Notes: generated by a model not told the origin, from the letters alone. DNA of 64,000 nt from Acidimicrobiaceae bacterium (GCA_024641005.1 JAHEDX010000013.1:1-64000), one strand, 5' to 3'; positions 1 through 8,074 are shown, numbered from the stretch's first letter. Numbers and translations: made by a program.

Positions 1-477
1 GGCGGGGGAGGCACGGGCTTCGTGCCCGGCACACATCTGCGACGGGTGCACGAGACCCAGGTCGGCCGGTACCGCCATCTCAAGGGCGAACGCCAGTGGG
101 AGGGCCCTGCGGGGTCGATCCTCGTGTTCCATCACGGGCTGTGGCACCGGGGTATGGCGAACCCCGGCACTGAGCGGCGGGTGATGTACAAGATCCGGCT
201 CAATCCGACCCGGCCGCAGGTGCGGCTGTGGGACGACGCCGATCTCGACGAGGTGCAGAACCGACCGAACGACCACATCTTCGCAACCTTCGATCTCGAG
301 CGCCTCGGCATGACGTTGCGTACGAGAGAGGCATGGATGGGGGAGCAGGATTATCGCCTCGAGCTGATCGCTCGCGCCCGTCTGTGGCGCTATCTCACCG
401 GCACCACGGAGTACGACCTCGATTGGTACAACACACGCGTCGAGGGGCGCGCTGCGCTGCACGGGGGCATGTCGTGA
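1..477 (+). CDS. Phytanoyl-CoA dioxygenase (PhyH) family protein, C-terminal part
   Basis: The gene enters from the left edge; 158 codons are visible and the true start lies outside the window. The frame opens with a glycine run and FVPGTHLRR, resembling the VPGSH loop of PhyH-type Fe(II)/2-oxoglutarate oxygenases. From about position 127 the read FHHGLWHRGM supplies a plausible distal metal-binding His, followed by an Arg-containing strand (RRVMYKIRL) where the family holds its 2-oxoglutarate-binding Arg. The proximal HxD pair would lie upstream of the window. Members hydroxylate hydrophobic or CoA-bound substrates; the substrate here cannot be told. Its TGA overlaps the GTG of the next gene (GTGA), so the two are probably translated together. 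Confidence 0.72.
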   Translation, partial: GGGGTGFVPGTHLRRVHETQVGRYRHLKGERQWEGPAGSILVFHHGLWHRGMANPGTERRVMYKIRLNPTRPQVRLWDDADLDEVQNRPNDHIFATFDLERLGMTLRTREAWMGEQDYRLELIARARLWRYLTGTTEYDLDWYNTRVEGRAALHGGMS

Positions 478-758
478 ACTCAGAGACCGAACGCCAGGAA
501 CTGTTGTTCGTCTGGACAGAGGACTCGAGCTTGGCGAGTCGCATCGTCGGCTGGTCGTTCCACGACGGCAACGACCCGAATGCCGACGCGCCCGAGCTCC
601 CGCACGCCAGAGGTGTCGATGTGCTCGCCGACGGGTGGCGGTTGATCCAGTCGTCGCAGCTGGTCACGCGGCCCGCAGGTGACGAATACGTCGCCGGTGT
701 GCTCGAATTCGAGTGGTTGTTCGAGCGGATCGTCCGCCGACGCGACCTGCGTCGTTGA
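474..758 (+). CDS. Small hypothetical protein coupled to the PhyH gene
   Basis: A 94-residue protein of no family I recognise. The GTG start overlaps the upstream TGA by four bases, which decides the start and implies translational coupling. The protein is acidic in its first half (ETERQELLFVWTEDSS), contains a WSFHDGNDP turn, and ends in a short basic tail (RRRDLRR). It has no signal peptide or membrane segment. The tight overlap suggests a partner or accessory of the oxygenase, but nothing in the sequence shows what it does. Codon use matches its neighbours, so I treat it as a real gene. Confidence 0.6.
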   Translation: MNSETERQELLFVWTEDSSLASRIVGWSFHDGNDPNADAPELPHARGVDVLADGWRLIQSSQLVTRPAGDEYVAGVLEFEWLFERIVRRRDLRR

Positions 759-794
759 TCGTCGCTCGATCAGGCGAGACCTGTTGGGGTGGGG

Positions 795-800
795 GAGACT
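795..800 (+). promoter_or_regulatory. Predicted -10 box, photolyase gene
   Basis: GAGACT ends 6 nt (aagctt) before the GTG at 807. This places the expected transcription start on the start codon and rules against the GTG at 789. Confidence 0.5.
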
Positions 801-806
801 AAGCTT

Positions 807-2105
807 GTGGCATCCCGCTCGATCGTGTGGTTTCGGCGCGACCTGCGCCTCGTCGACCATCCGGCCTTGGCCGCCGCGTGCGCGGAGGGCGAGGTGCTGC
901 CCTTGTACGTGTTCGATCCGGCATTCGCTCGGGCCGGCGCCCCCAGGAGGGCGCTCCTGCACGATTGCCTTGCCGCCCTCCACACCGCCACTGGCGGTGC
1001 TCTCGTCGTACGTCATGGCGATCCGGCGGATGAGGTGCCCGCGATCGCCGAGGAGGTCGGGGCCACGACCGTGTTCGTGTCGAAGGATTTCGGTCCGTAC
1101 GGCCGACGGCGTGACGAGCAGGTGGCAGATCTGCTTCGTGGTGCGGGGCGCACGCTGCGCGGCGTCGGCTCGCCCTACGCGGTCGACCCGGGTGTCGTGA
1201 CCAAGGACGACGGCCAGCCGTATGCCGTCTTCACTCCGTTCTCGCGTCGATGGCGCGCCCACGGGTGGCGCGCTCCGATCGACGCACCGGCGTCGCCGAA
1301 CTGGATCTCGGCGGTCTCGGATGGCCTGCCGGTGCGGCCGGACACCGACGTCGACGTCCCGTCGTCCGCCGAAGCCGATGTCACCGCTCGCTGGCGACAG
1401 TTCCGGGATCACGCCCTCGACGAGTATGCAGGCCGGCGCGATCTTCCGGCAGTCCCGGGCACGAGCAGGTTGTCGCCCGACCTCAAGTACGGGTTGATAC
1501 ATCCGCGCCAGTTGTTGGCCGAGTCTGACCCTCGAGTAGAGGATCATGCCGTCTTCCAGTCAGAGTTGGCTTGGCGCGACTTCTACGCCGACGTGTTGTT
1601 CCGGCACCCCAGGTCGGCCTGGGAGAACCTGAACACCAAGTTCGACTTCATCCATCTCGACACGGGCAGGCACGCCGAGGAGAAGTTCCGCCGGTGGTGC
1701 GCCGGAACGACGGGTTTCCCGATCGTCGACGCCGGGATGCGACAACTGGTCGCCACCGGCTGGATGCACAACCGGGTACGGATGATCGTGGCCAGTTTCC
1801 TCGTGAAGGATCTGCATCTTCCCTGGCAGTGGGGAGCCCGTTTCTTCCTGCAACATCTGCTCGACGGCGATGTCGCTTCGAACAACCAGGGTTGGCAGTG
1901 GGCGGCAGGGACGGGTACGGATGCCGCTCCGTACTTCCGGGTGTTCAATCCGACCGCCCAACAGCAGCGTTGGGATCCCGAGGGGGAATACGTGCACCGC
2001 TGGATCCCCGAGCTCGACACGGCCGGGTACCCGAAGCCGATGGTCGACCACAAGATCGAGCGGCAGGAAGCCCTCGATCGGTATCAGGCGATCCGGCGAA
2101 TGTGA
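807..2105 (+). CDS. phrB: Deoxyribodipyrimidine photolyase
   Basis: A 432-residue class I photolyase that repairs UV-induced cyclobutane pyrimidine dimers with light energy through FAD. The start RSIVWFRRDLRL is the family's N-terminal Rossmann strand (antenna domain, about residues 1-130). The C-terminal FAD-binding half carries TGFPIVDAGMRQL, WMHNRVRM, NNQGWQWAAGTGTD and APYFRVFNP, the motifs that bind FAD and the lesion. Length is normal for a bacterial enzyme (about 430-470). It stands alone, converging on the cupin gene. A cryptochrome-like role is possible, but the complete motif set favours repair. Confidence 0.93.
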   Translation: MASRSIVWFRRDLRLVDHPALAAACAEGEVLPLYVFDPAFARAGAPRRALLHDCLAALHTATGGALVVRHGDPADEVPAIAEEVGATTVFVSKDFGPYGRRRDEQVADLLRGAGRTLRGVGSPYAVDPGVVTKDDGQPYAVFTPFSRRWRAHGWRAPIDAPASPNWISAVSDGLPVRPDTDVDVPSSAEADVTARWRQFRDHALDEYAGRRDLPAVPGTSRLSPDLKYGLIHPRQLLAESDPRVEDHAVFQSELAWRDFYADVLFRHPRSAWENLNTKFDFIHLDTGRHAEEKFRRWCAGTTGFPIVDAGMRQLVATGWMHNRVRMIVASFLVKDLHLPWQWGARFFLQHLLDGDVASNNQGWQWAAGTGTDAAPYFRVFNPTAQQQRWDPEGEYVHRWIPELDTAGYPKPMVDHKIERQEALDRYQAIRRM

Positions 2106-2139
2106 CGTCGCCGCCCGGCCGATGCTCCCGTCGGGTGTT

Positions 2140-2199
2140 GAACCGACGCAAAGTCGATTCGGGACCGACGGTGGTTCTGGGCGGGCTTTGCGTCGGTTC
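2140..2199 (+). repeat. Intergenic GACGCAAAG element, copy 1
   Basis: Two perfect 14-base arms face each other: GAACCGACGCAAAG at 2140-2153 and its reverse complement at 2186-2199, separated by 32 bases. The inner stretch CCGACGGTGGTTCTGG is shared with copy 2. The element lies between the convergent photolyase and cupin genes, where a bidirectional terminator would be expected, although there is no T-run. A mobile-element remnant is the main alternative. Confidence 0.75.
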
Positions 2200-2239
2200 G
2201 AGACCCGACCTTGCCTGGGGGCCCAGTCCGGTGCTGCAG

Positions 2240-2291
2240 CGACGCAAAGTCGATTGGTGTCCGACGGTGGTTCTGGACGGGCTTTGCGTCG
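2240..2291 (+). repeat. Intergenic GACGCAAAG element, copy 2
   Basis: A second copy of the element, about 95 bp downstream of copy 1 and in the same orientation. Its arms are CGACGCAAAG (2240-2249) and CTTTGCGTCG (2282-2291). Copies 1 and 2 have the same arm-to-arm length and match at all but a handful of positions, including most of the loop, so they look like one duplicated unit rather than chance hairpins. The loop conservation argues that more than base-pairing is being kept. Confidence 0.75.
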
Positions 2292-2327
2292 ATTCGAGGC
2301 CCGCGGACGCGGTCGCGGTCGGCCTGA

Positions 2328-2732
2328 TCAGCGGGGGCGGTGTTCGGTGCCGAGACCGGCCGTGATGAACAGCGCCGTCACCGGGGCATGCACGTCTGCC
2401 GTGTGCCAGGTGCCGGGCTCGTTGACGATGTATTCGCCGGCCGGGATAGTGACCGTCACGTTGGTGCCGTCGACCTTTTCCTGGTGCAACGTGATCTCGC
2501 CCGTCGTACACAGCACGACCTCGCTGCCCGACGGATGCATCTCCCAGACGTCCCACGACTCGGTGAACGTGTGCATGGTCACCAAACGGGCGTCGACGCC
2601 GTCGGACGAGTGGCGAGCGACATAGTCGCCGTACCAGCTCATCTCGCCGGTGAACAATGGTTCGGTCTCCGCGGTCGCTCCGAGCCCGAGGTGAATCGGG
2701 TGCTTGCTGATCTCCATCGAGCCCGTGTTCAT
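2328..2732 (-). CDS. Cupin-domain protein
   Basis: A 134-residue single-domain cupin. The core shows the two cupin motifs in order: a WDVWEMHPSGSEVVLCTTGEI stretch (about residues 60-80) and a second around IPAGEYIVNEPGTWHTAD. Histidines in both would bind a metal in the small beta-barrel. Such stand-alone cupins may be enzymes, sugar-binding proteins or sensors; the sequence does not decide. It converges on the photolyase gene and is divergent from the P450 gene, with about 60 bases between the two starts. Confidence 0.82.
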   Translation of the reverse strand: MNTGSMEISKHPIHLGLGATAETEPLFTGEMSWYGDYVARHSSDGVDARLVTMHTFTESWDVWEMHPSGSEVVLCTTGEITLHQEKVDGTNVTVTIPAGEYIVNEPGTWHTADVHAPVTALFITAGLGTEHRPR

Positions 2733-2739
2733 GGCGACC

Positions 2740-2745
2740 AGTATG
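2740..2745 (-). promoter_or_regulatory. Predicted -10 box, cupin gene
   Basis: On the minus strand CATACT ends 7 nt before the ATG at 2732. It faces the P450 promoter in the same short divergent region. Confidence 0.42.
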
Positions 2746-2778
2746 GCCCACGCCTCAGGGCGGTCTGACCGTTAGCGA

Positions 2779-2784
2779 TACGGT
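2779..2784 (+). promoter_or_regulatory. Predicted -10 box, P450 gene
   Basis: TACGGT ends 7 nt before the ATG at 2792. Confidence 0.42.
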
Positions 2785-2791
2785 CTCACGC

Positions 2792-3958
2792 ATGGGGATT
2801 CCGGAACTCGACATCGATCTGTGGTCGGACGACGTGCTCGCGGACCCCTATCCCACGTACGCCCGACTCCGCGAACTGGGAGCCGTGCTGTATTCGCCTC
2901 GATGGGATGCGTACATCGTTCCTCGCTACGACGAGGTGCGCCGCGTGCTCCAGGACTGGGAAACGTTCAGCTCGGCCCAAGGGGTGGGCCTCAACGATCG
3001 CGCCAACGGCATGGCCGGGCGTGGCATCCTCACCACCGACCCGCCGCTGCACGACACGCGTCGCCGCGTGCTGAATACGCAGCTCGTGCCGCGTGAGGTC
3101 GCGCGCCATCACGAGTTCCTGGCAGACGAGGCCGTTCGACTCGTCACGATGCTGGTCGACCGTGGCTCGTTCGACGCCGTGGCCGACCTCGCACACCCGT
3201 ACAGCGTGCAGGTCGTGTCCGATCTGTGCGGCCTGCCGATCGAGGGTCGTGAACACCTGATCCACCGTGCCTCGGCGGCCTTCGACACGTTCGGACCCGA
3301 CAACGATCGTTGTCGCGGCGCATGGGAGGGGTTTCGCGAGTTGTACGACTACGCCACCTACTTCGCCACGCCCGAGCGGCTGACCCCCGGGCGTTGGGGT
3401 GCTGAGATCTACGAGGCCGCAGTGGACGGTGTGGTCGAACCCGATGCCTGCCCCGGACTGGTGCTCGCGTACGTGTGGGCCGGCATGGACACCACCGTCA
3501 ACGCGATCTCCGCGGCGGTGTCGTTGTTCGCGGACCATCCCGACCAGTGGGCGATGTTGCGTTCGGATCGTTCGTTGATGACGAGTGCCGTCAACGAGGT
3601 ATTGCGGATCCAGCCACCGGTGCAGCGCTTCACCCGAAGCGTCACACGCGAGGTCAGGCTGGCCGCCGAGGTGTTGCCCGAGGGTGCTCGAGTCGCGGTG
3701 TTGTTCGGCTCGGCCAACCGCGACGAACGGCGATTCGTCGAACCCGATCGCTTCGACATCACACGCAATCCCACCGACCACCTCAGTTTCGGTCGTGGCG
3801 TGCACCGTTGCGTCGGGGCGGGGCTCGCTCAGGAGGAGATGAAGGCGGTGTTGGACGCGTTGGCCGATCGAGTCGAGCGGTTCGACGCGGTCGACCGGTC
3901 ATGGCGCTGCAACAACGCTCTGCACGGCCTCGAGCAGCTCACGGTGTCGGTGGCCTGA
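2792..3958 (+). CDS. Cytochrome P450
   Basis: A 388-residue soluble bacterial P450, typical in length. The oxygen-activating I-helix motif AGMDTT is at residues 230-235, the ExxR pair at E269/R272 (EVLR), and the haem loop FGRGVHRCVGAG puts the axial thiolate at C340. These residues are all intact, so it should be an active monooxygenase needing an external ferredoxin and reductase. No ferredoxin gene is adjacent, and the nearest ferredoxin-reductase-like protein is PaaE. Substrate is unknown. Just after the stop codon there is a separate promoter for the VOC gene, so the two need not form one unit. Confidence 0.93.
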   Translation: MGIPELDIDLWSDDVLADPYPTYARLRELGAVLYSPRWDAYIVPRYDEVRRVLQDWETFSSAQGVGLNDRANGMAGRGILTTDPPLHDTRRRVLNTQLVPREVARHHEFLADEAVRLVTMLVDRGSFDAVADLAHPYSVQVVSDLCGLPIEGREHLIHRASAAFDTFGPDNDRCRGAWEGFRELYDYATYFATPERLTPGRWGAEIYEAAVDGVVEPDACPGLVLAYVWAGMDTTVNAISAAVSLFADHPDQWAMLRSDRSLMTSAVNEVLRIQPPVQRFTRSVTREVRLAAEVLPEGARVAVLFGSANRDERRFVEPDRFDITRNPTDHLSFGRGVHRCVGAGLAQEEMKAVLDALADRVERFDAVDRSWRCNNALHGLEQLTVSVA

Positions 3959-3959
3959 C

Positions 3960-3965
3960 TACCGT
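3960..3965 (+). promoter_or_regulatory. Predicted -10 box, VOC gene
   Basis: TACCGT starts two bases after the P450 stop codon and ends 6 nt (cgtgcc) before the ATG at 3972. Confidence 0.5.
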
Positions 3966-3971
3966 CGTGCC

Positions 3972-4340
3972 ATGAGCGAGCCGTCCCGCAACCTGGCGAT
4001 CGTCATCGACGCTGCTGATCCCGACCGACTGCGCGATTTCTGGGTGGCAGCGATGCGCTACGAGCCGTATGGCAGCGCCGGTGCGTACCGTTCTGCGGCG
4101 CCGAGTCAGGGCTCGATCGGGCCGAAGCTGGTGTTCCAGCAGGTCGACGATCCCCGAACGGGCACGAAGAACCGGCTGCACATCGACATCATCGTCGGTG
4201 ACGAGATCGAACACGAGGCCGAGCGACTGGAAGCTCTCGGCGCCCGTCGCCTGACCGGCTTGATCGTCGAGGTCGGAACATCGTGGATCGTCATGGCCGA
4301 CCCCGAGGGCAACGAGTTCTGCCTGGTCTACGACACCTGA
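3972..4340 (+). CDS. VOC (glyoxalase/bleomycin-resistance) superfamily protein
   Basis: A 122-residue protein with the vicinal-oxygen-chelate fold pattern. The N-terminal strand NLAIVIDAADPDRLRDFW is the usual opening of glyoxalase-like proteins. A central RLHIDIIVG strand supplies a candidate metal-binding His, and the end VMADPEGNEFCLVYDT is the family's C-terminal signature. VOC proteins include isomerases, dioxygenases and drug-binding proteins, and nothing here picks one. It lies 13 bases after the P450 gene and converges on paaE across a copy of the intergenic repeat. Confidence 0.82.
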   Translation: MSEPSRNLAIVIDAADPDRLRDFWVAAMRYEPYGSAGAYRSAAPSQGSIGPKLVFQQVDDPRTGTKNRLHIDIIVGDEIEHEAERLEALGARRLTGLIVEVGTSWIVMADPEGNEFCLVYDT

Positions 4341-4430
4341 CGTGTCCACGTTCGCTACTCGTCAGAGGTGAGCAGCGCTGGTCAGGCGAGTGGCCTCGTC
4401 GGTGAGCACGCTCAATCCCGGTTCGTGAAT

Positions 4431-4482
4431 CGACGCAAAGCCGTCTGGCGACCACCGGTGTTCGTGAGTCGACTTTGCGTCG
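4431..4482 (-). repeat. Intergenic GACGCAAAG element, copy 3 (inverted)
   Basis: A third copy between the convergent VOC and paaE genes. Arms are CGACGCAAAG (4431-4440) and CTTTGCGTCG (4473-4482). Read on the minus strand, its loop begins TCGACTC and contains GGTGGT, aligning with the loops of copies 1 and 2. It is therefore the same element in the opposite orientation. The rest of the 168-base gap shows no gene. Confidence 0.7.
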
Positions 4483-4508
4483 GTTCGTAACCCGGTCGAA
4501 CGGGGCGG

Positions 4509-5573
4509 TCAGGCGTCGTAGTCGACGTCGATGGTGGGCGTCGTCGGATGCGACTGGCACGTCAGCACGTAGCCGCGCGCGACCTCGTCGTCGCTGAGTC
4601 CGTAGTTGACCGCCATCTCGACCCCGCCGTCGCGCATCACCGCCTGGCACGTCGAACACACGCCGCTGCGACACGAGAACGGCGCGTCGGGACGCACGCG
4701 CTGCACCGCGTCGAGCACGCTGTCACCCTCATACAGGTCGAACTGGGTGACCCGCCCGTGCAAGGTTGCTCGGCCGGTGGCAACGGTGACCGATGTCTCG
4801 GTGACCGCTTGCGGTGCCAGGCTCACGCGGCCCGGCTGGTTCGTGGTGAAGATCTCGCGATGCACTGCTGCTGCGGGCAGCCCCGCTGCCACGAGGGCAC
4901 GCTCGGCGTCGGCAATCAGCTCGAGTGGTCCACACAGGAATGCATGGTCCGAGTCGGCGGGCAGGAAACCGGCCTCGATCAGCCGGTCGAGCTGTGTGCG
5001 GTCGGGTCGGCCCGAGAGCAAGGCCCCGCCGGACTCCTCCCGAGTGAACGCATAGGCGATGCTCAAACGACCGAGGTGGCGGTCGCGGAGATCTTGCAGC
5101 TCATCGAGCAGCATGGTCGATTGGGACGTGCGGTTCAGGTAGTACAACGACACCAGGGCACGAGGTTCGACGGCGAGGACCGTCGCCGCGATCGAGAAGA
5201 TCGGGGTGATACCACTGCCCGCGGCCAGCAGCGTGTAGGTGCGAGTGCTGCTCGTTTCGAGGGAGTGGGTGAAGTGACCGGCCGGCGGTAGGACGTCGAG
5301 CAGGTCGCCCGGTCGGAGCTGTTCGGTTGCCCAGGTCGAGAACACGCCACCGTCGACGTGCTTGATGGCGACGCGCAGGCGGCCGTCGGGAGCCGCAGAG
5401 CAGATCGAGTAGCTGCGGCGCACCTCGATACCGTCGAACTCGCGACGTACCGTGAGGTGTTGACCGTGGGCGAACGGGAGATCGTCGTCGAACGAGACGA
5501 TCACGCTGTCGTCGGTGTCGCGTTCGACCGCCGAGACGACGAGCGTGGTGAATCCGTCGGATGAGGAGGTCAT
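4509..5573 (-). CDS. paaE: Phenylacetyl-CoA epoxidase reductase subunit PaaE
   Basis: A 354-residue reductase that passes electrons from NAD(P)H through FAD and a 2Fe-2S centre to the PaaABC epoxidase. Residues 1-100 form the FAD domain (RSYS at 53-56), 110-240 the NAD domain (AAGSGITPI at 117-125, CGP at 214-216), and 265-354 a plant-type ferredoxin domain with C301, C306, C309 and C339. Last gene of the five-gene paa operon. Its ATG shares one base with the paaD stop (TGATG), implying re-initiation by terminating ribosomes. The domain order FAD-NAD-FeS is that of PaaE. Confidence 0.95.
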   Translation of the reverse strand: MTSSSDGFTTLVVSAVERDTDDSVIVSFDDDLPFAHGQHLTVRREFDGIEVRRSYSICSAAPDGRLRVAIKHVDGGVFSTWATEQLRPGDLLDVLPPAGHFTHSLETSSTRTYTLLAAGSGITPIFSIAATVLAVEPRALVSLYYLNRTSQSTMLLDELQDLRDRHLGRLSIAYAFTREESGGALLSGRPDRTQLDRLIEAGFLPADSDHAFLCGPLELIADAERALVAAGLPAAAVHREIFTTNQPGRVSLAPQAVTETSVTVATGRATLHGRVTQFDLYEGDSVLDAVQRVRPDAPFSCRSGVCSTCQAVMRDGGVEMAVNYGLSDDEVARGYVLTCQSHPTTPTIDVDYDA

Positions 5574-6049
5574 CACAGCGCCTTGAAGAATTCGAATGGT
5601 TCGGAACACGCGTTGCACACGTAGGTCGCCTTGCAGGCAGTCCCCCCGAAGTGTGAGATCAGACGTGTTCGACGCGAGTTGCAGCGGGGGCATGCGACCG
5701 GTGGGTCGACGAATGTGACCCCTGGTTCGCTCGCCGGTGGCGGGGGCGCGATGCCCGCCGAACGCAACCGTTCGTGACCTCGTTCGGTGATCCAATCGGT
5801 GGTCCAGGCCGGGCTCATGACGAGGCGTACGTCGGGTTCGAAGCCGGCGGACCGTACCGCGACTTCGACATCGTCGCGGATCTGTTCGGTCGCCGGGCAG
5901 CCGGTGTAGGTCGGGGTCAGCAGCACGGTCGCGGTACCCGCTTCGATCGTGACCGAGCGGACGATGCCGAGATCGCCGATCGTGACGTGGGGTAGTTCAG
6001 GGTCCTCGATGTCGCGGACGAGTTCGTCGAGCGACTCCGCGACGGCCAT
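5573..6049 (-). CDS. paaD: Phenylacetate pathway assembly protein PaaD
   Basis: A 158-residue PaaD. The N-terminal two thirds is a MIP18/DUF59 domain (IEDPELPHVTIGDLGIVR, then TPTYTGCPA with C51). The C-terminal third is a cysteine cluster (CPRC at 120-123, then C139, C145, C148) expected to bind a metal or Fe-S centre. PaaD is required for a working epoxidase complex, probably by helping metal-centre assembly, but is not part of the purified catalytic complex. The start is set by TGATG overlap with paaC and by homology; a GTG two codons earlier is possible. Confidence 0.93.
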   Translation of the reverse strand: MAVAESLDELVRDIEDPELPHVTIGDLGIVRSVTIEAGTATVLLTPTYTGCPATEQIRDDVEVAVRSAGFEPDVRLVMSPAWTTDWITERGHERLRSAGIAPPPPASEPGVTFVDPPVACPRCNSRRTRLISHFGGTACKATYVCNACSEPFEFFKAL

Positions 6050-6822
6050 CACCACGAGGCCCCGGGATGAGCGCGCGCGAGCACCTGCAGCTCGCCGATC
6101 AGGCGTGAGAATGATTCGGTGTGGCGACCGGAGCGCCCGCCGGTCTGCATCACACCGTCGTCGGGGAGCGCGAGCGTGGCCTCGTGCAGCGTGTCGGTCA
6201 CCGTCGCCAACCAGGTTGCCTGGATCTCGGTGGGATCTGCAGCAATACCGACGACGATCAGTTGATCCTCGACCTCGTCGTGCTCGAACAGCTCGCCGGT
6301 GAAGCGCCAGAGGTGGTCGACGGCAGACTGCATCCGGTCGTGGCTCTCGCTTGTGCCGTCTCCGAGCCGTACTACCCAGCTGCGCCCATGGCGCAGGTGA
6401 TATGCCGTCTCCTTCACCGACTTGGCCGCCAGCGCCGCCAGCGTCGTATCGGTCGAACTCGTCATCGCCTGCCAATACGGCAGCGCGTACGCGTCGTGGA
6501 GGAACTGCCGGGCGATGACCTGGGCGAAGCCCTCGCCCGGTTGCTCGACGAGAAGGGGATTGCAGAACTCGTGCTGTTCGCGCCAATAGGCGTAGTGGTC
6601 CTCGTCATGGTTGGTCGTCCCGTCGGGTCCTTCGAACGGTTCGTCGATCTCGCCCGCATACGTGTACAGCGCCCTGGCCTGGCCGATCAGGTCGAGCGCG
6701 AGGTTCGACAGCGCCATGTCCTCTTCGATCTCGGGCGCATGTGTGATCGTCTCGAGCAGGCGTTGGGCGAGGACCAGCGCCCGATCACCTTGACGCAGGG
6801 TGTAGGTGAGCAGGGGCGGCAT
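6049..6822 (-). CDS. paaC: Phenylacetyl-CoA epoxidase structural subunit PaaC
   Basis: A 257-residue PaaC, the catalytically silent ferritin-like partner that forms the heterodimer core with PaaA. Recognisable stretches are LALDLIGQARALYTYAGE near residue 42, NHDEDHYAYWREQHEFCN near 71 and the ETAYHLRHGRSWVVRLGDGT segment around 138-157. In the family this subunit lacks the full di-iron ligand set and acts as scaffold. Length matches the family (about 250). Start and stop overlap both neighbours by the same TGATG arrangement. Confidence 0.94.
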   Translation of the reverse strand: MPPLLTYTLRQGDRALVLAQRLLETITHAPEIEEDMALSNLALDLIGQARALYTYAGEIDEPFEGPDGTTNHDEDHYAYWREQHEFCNPLLVEQPGEGFAQVIARQFLHDAYALPYWQAMTSSTDTTLAALAAKSVKETAYHLRHGRSWVVRLGDGTSESHDRMQSAVDHLWRFTGELFEHDEVEDQLIVVGIAADPTEIQATWLATVTDTLHEATLALPDDGVMQTGGRSGRHTESFSRLIGELQVLARAHPGASW

Positions 6823-7112
6823 CACATGTTGGCGACTTCGTCGGGCAGCTCGAAGTCGGTCGGGTGGCGGAAAGTCTTGTCGTCGGCGGGATCGAACAGG
6901 GCGTCCCGATCGTCGGGGTCGGAGGCGGTGATGTCGTTCGACTTCACGACCCACAAGCTGATGCCTTCCGACCGTCGTGTGAACAGATCCCTTGCATTCT
7001 GCAGGGCGAGTTCGGCGTCGGGTGCGTGCACCGTGCCGGCATGGACATGGCTGACACCGCGCTTGGCGCGAACGAACACCTCCCAGAGTGGCCAATCGGC
7101 CTTGCTGCTCAT
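6822..7112 (-). CDS. paaB: Phenylacetyl-CoA epoxidase subunit PaaB
   Basis: A 96-residue PaaB, the small subunit that bridges PaaAC heterodimers in the epoxidase. The opening [20 protein letters not shown] and the segment [20 protein letters not shown] are characteristic of this short family, and the length is standard. Its ATG overlaps the paaA stop by four bases, and its stop overlaps the paaC start. Stoichiometric production with PaaA and PaaC is what translational coupling would achieve. Confidence 0.95.
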   Translation of the reverse strand: MSSKADWPLWEVFVRAKRGVSHVHAGTVHAPDAELALQNARDLFTRRSEGISLWVVKSNDITASDPDDRDALFDPADDKTFRHPTDFELPDEVANM

Positions 7113-8062
7113 GCCGCCGCCTCGGCGGCGCGCTGCGCCTGCTTGTCCGCGTAGGCCGTGGCCGCCTCGCGCACCCAGGTGCCGTCGTCATGGGCGCCGA
7201 CGCGGGTCGCCAGCCGCTCGCGGTTGCACGGTCCGTCGCCCTTGACGACGTCCCAGAAGTGATCCCAGTCGATCGTGCCGTGCACATAGTGGCCCGATTC
7301 CTCATCGAGGTACATATCGGGGTCGGGAATCACGAGGCCGAGCAGGTCGGCCTGCGGGACGGTCGCGTCGATGAACTTCTGGCGGAGTTCGTCGTTGCCG
7401 AACCGCTTGATGCCCCAGCGCATGTTCTGATCGCCGTGCACCGACTCGGCGTCGGGCGGGCCGAACATCATGATCGACGGCCACCACCAACGGTCGAGCG
7501 CGTCCTGGGCGAGTGTCTTCTGCTCTGGGGTGCCCTTGGCGAGCGTGAGCATGATCTGGAAGCCCTGTCGCTGGTGAAAGCTCTCTTCCTTGCAGATGCG
7601 GATCATGGCCCTGGCGTACGGCCCGAACGAGCAGCGGCACAGCGGTACCTGGTTCATGATCGCCGCGCCGTCGACCAGCCAGCCGATGGCGCCCACGTCG
7701 GCCCAGGTGAGGGTGGGATAGTTGAAGATCGAGGAGTATTTCTGACGTCCGGTGTGCAGGCGGTCGAGCAACTCCTCACGTGGCGTGCCGAGCGTCTCGG
7801 CAGCGCCGTACAGATAGAGACCGTGCCCGGCTTCGTCTTGCACCTTGGCGGTGAGGATTGCCTTGCGACGCAAGGATGGGGCACGCGTCAGCCAGTTGCC
7901 TTCTGGTTGCATGCCGATGATCTCGGAGTGAGCGTGCTGGGCGATCTGCCTGACGAGCGTCTTGCGGTACTCGTCGGGCATCCAGTCACGTGGCTCGATC
8001 CGCTCGTCGGCATCGATCAGTCGATCGAATCGTGCTTGCAGCGCGTCGGAGTCAGCAGCCAT
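7109..8062 (-). CDS. paaA: Phenylacetyl-CoA epoxidase catalytic subunit PaaA
   Basis: A 317-residue catalytic subunit of the oxygenase that turns phenylacetyl-CoA into its 1,2-epoxide, the ring-activating step of aerobic phenylacetate breakdown. Di-iron ligand motifs are present: HSEIIG (E47), DEAGH (E77, H80) and EESFHQRQG (E158/E159, H162). First gene of paaABCDE. The later pathway genes (paaG, H, J, Z) and the ligase paaK are not in this window, so the cell must keep them elsewhere. No paaR/paaX-type regulator is adjacent. Confidence 0.96.
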   Translation of the reverse strand: MAADSDALQARFDRLIDADERIEPRDWMPDEYRKTLVRQIAQHAHSEIIGMQPEGNWLTRAPSLRRKAILTAKVQDEAGHGLYLYGAAETLGTPREELLDRLHTGRQKYSSIFNYPTLTWADVGAIGWLVDGAAIMNQVPLCRCSFGPYARAMIRICKEESFHQRQGFQIMLTLAKGTPEQKTLAQDALDRWWWPSIMMFGPPDAESVHGDQNMRWGIKRFGNDELRQKFIDATVPQADLLGLVIPDPDMYLDEESGHYVHGTIDWDHFWDVVKGDGPCNRERLATRVGAHDDGTWVREAATAYADKQAQRAAEAAA

Positions 8063-8068
8063 GTACGA

Positions 8069-8074
8069 AGTATG
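8069..8074 (-). promoter_or_regulatory. Predicted -10 box, paa operon
   Basis: On the minus strand CATACT ends 6 nt (tcgtac) before the paaA ATG at 8062. This is the only promoter-like site seen for the five overlapping genes. Confidence 0.5.

Noticed and set aside
480-1547. A 355-codon minus-strand frame opposite photolyase
   Set aside because: Antisense to a gene with all catalytic motifs; low-complexity Arg/Gly/His-rich translation with no family similarity.
2186-2210. A TpsiC-arm-like GGTTCGAGACC suggesting a tRNA
   Set aside because: It is the end of the intergenic repeat; no acceptor stem, anticodon loop or D-arm can be drawn.
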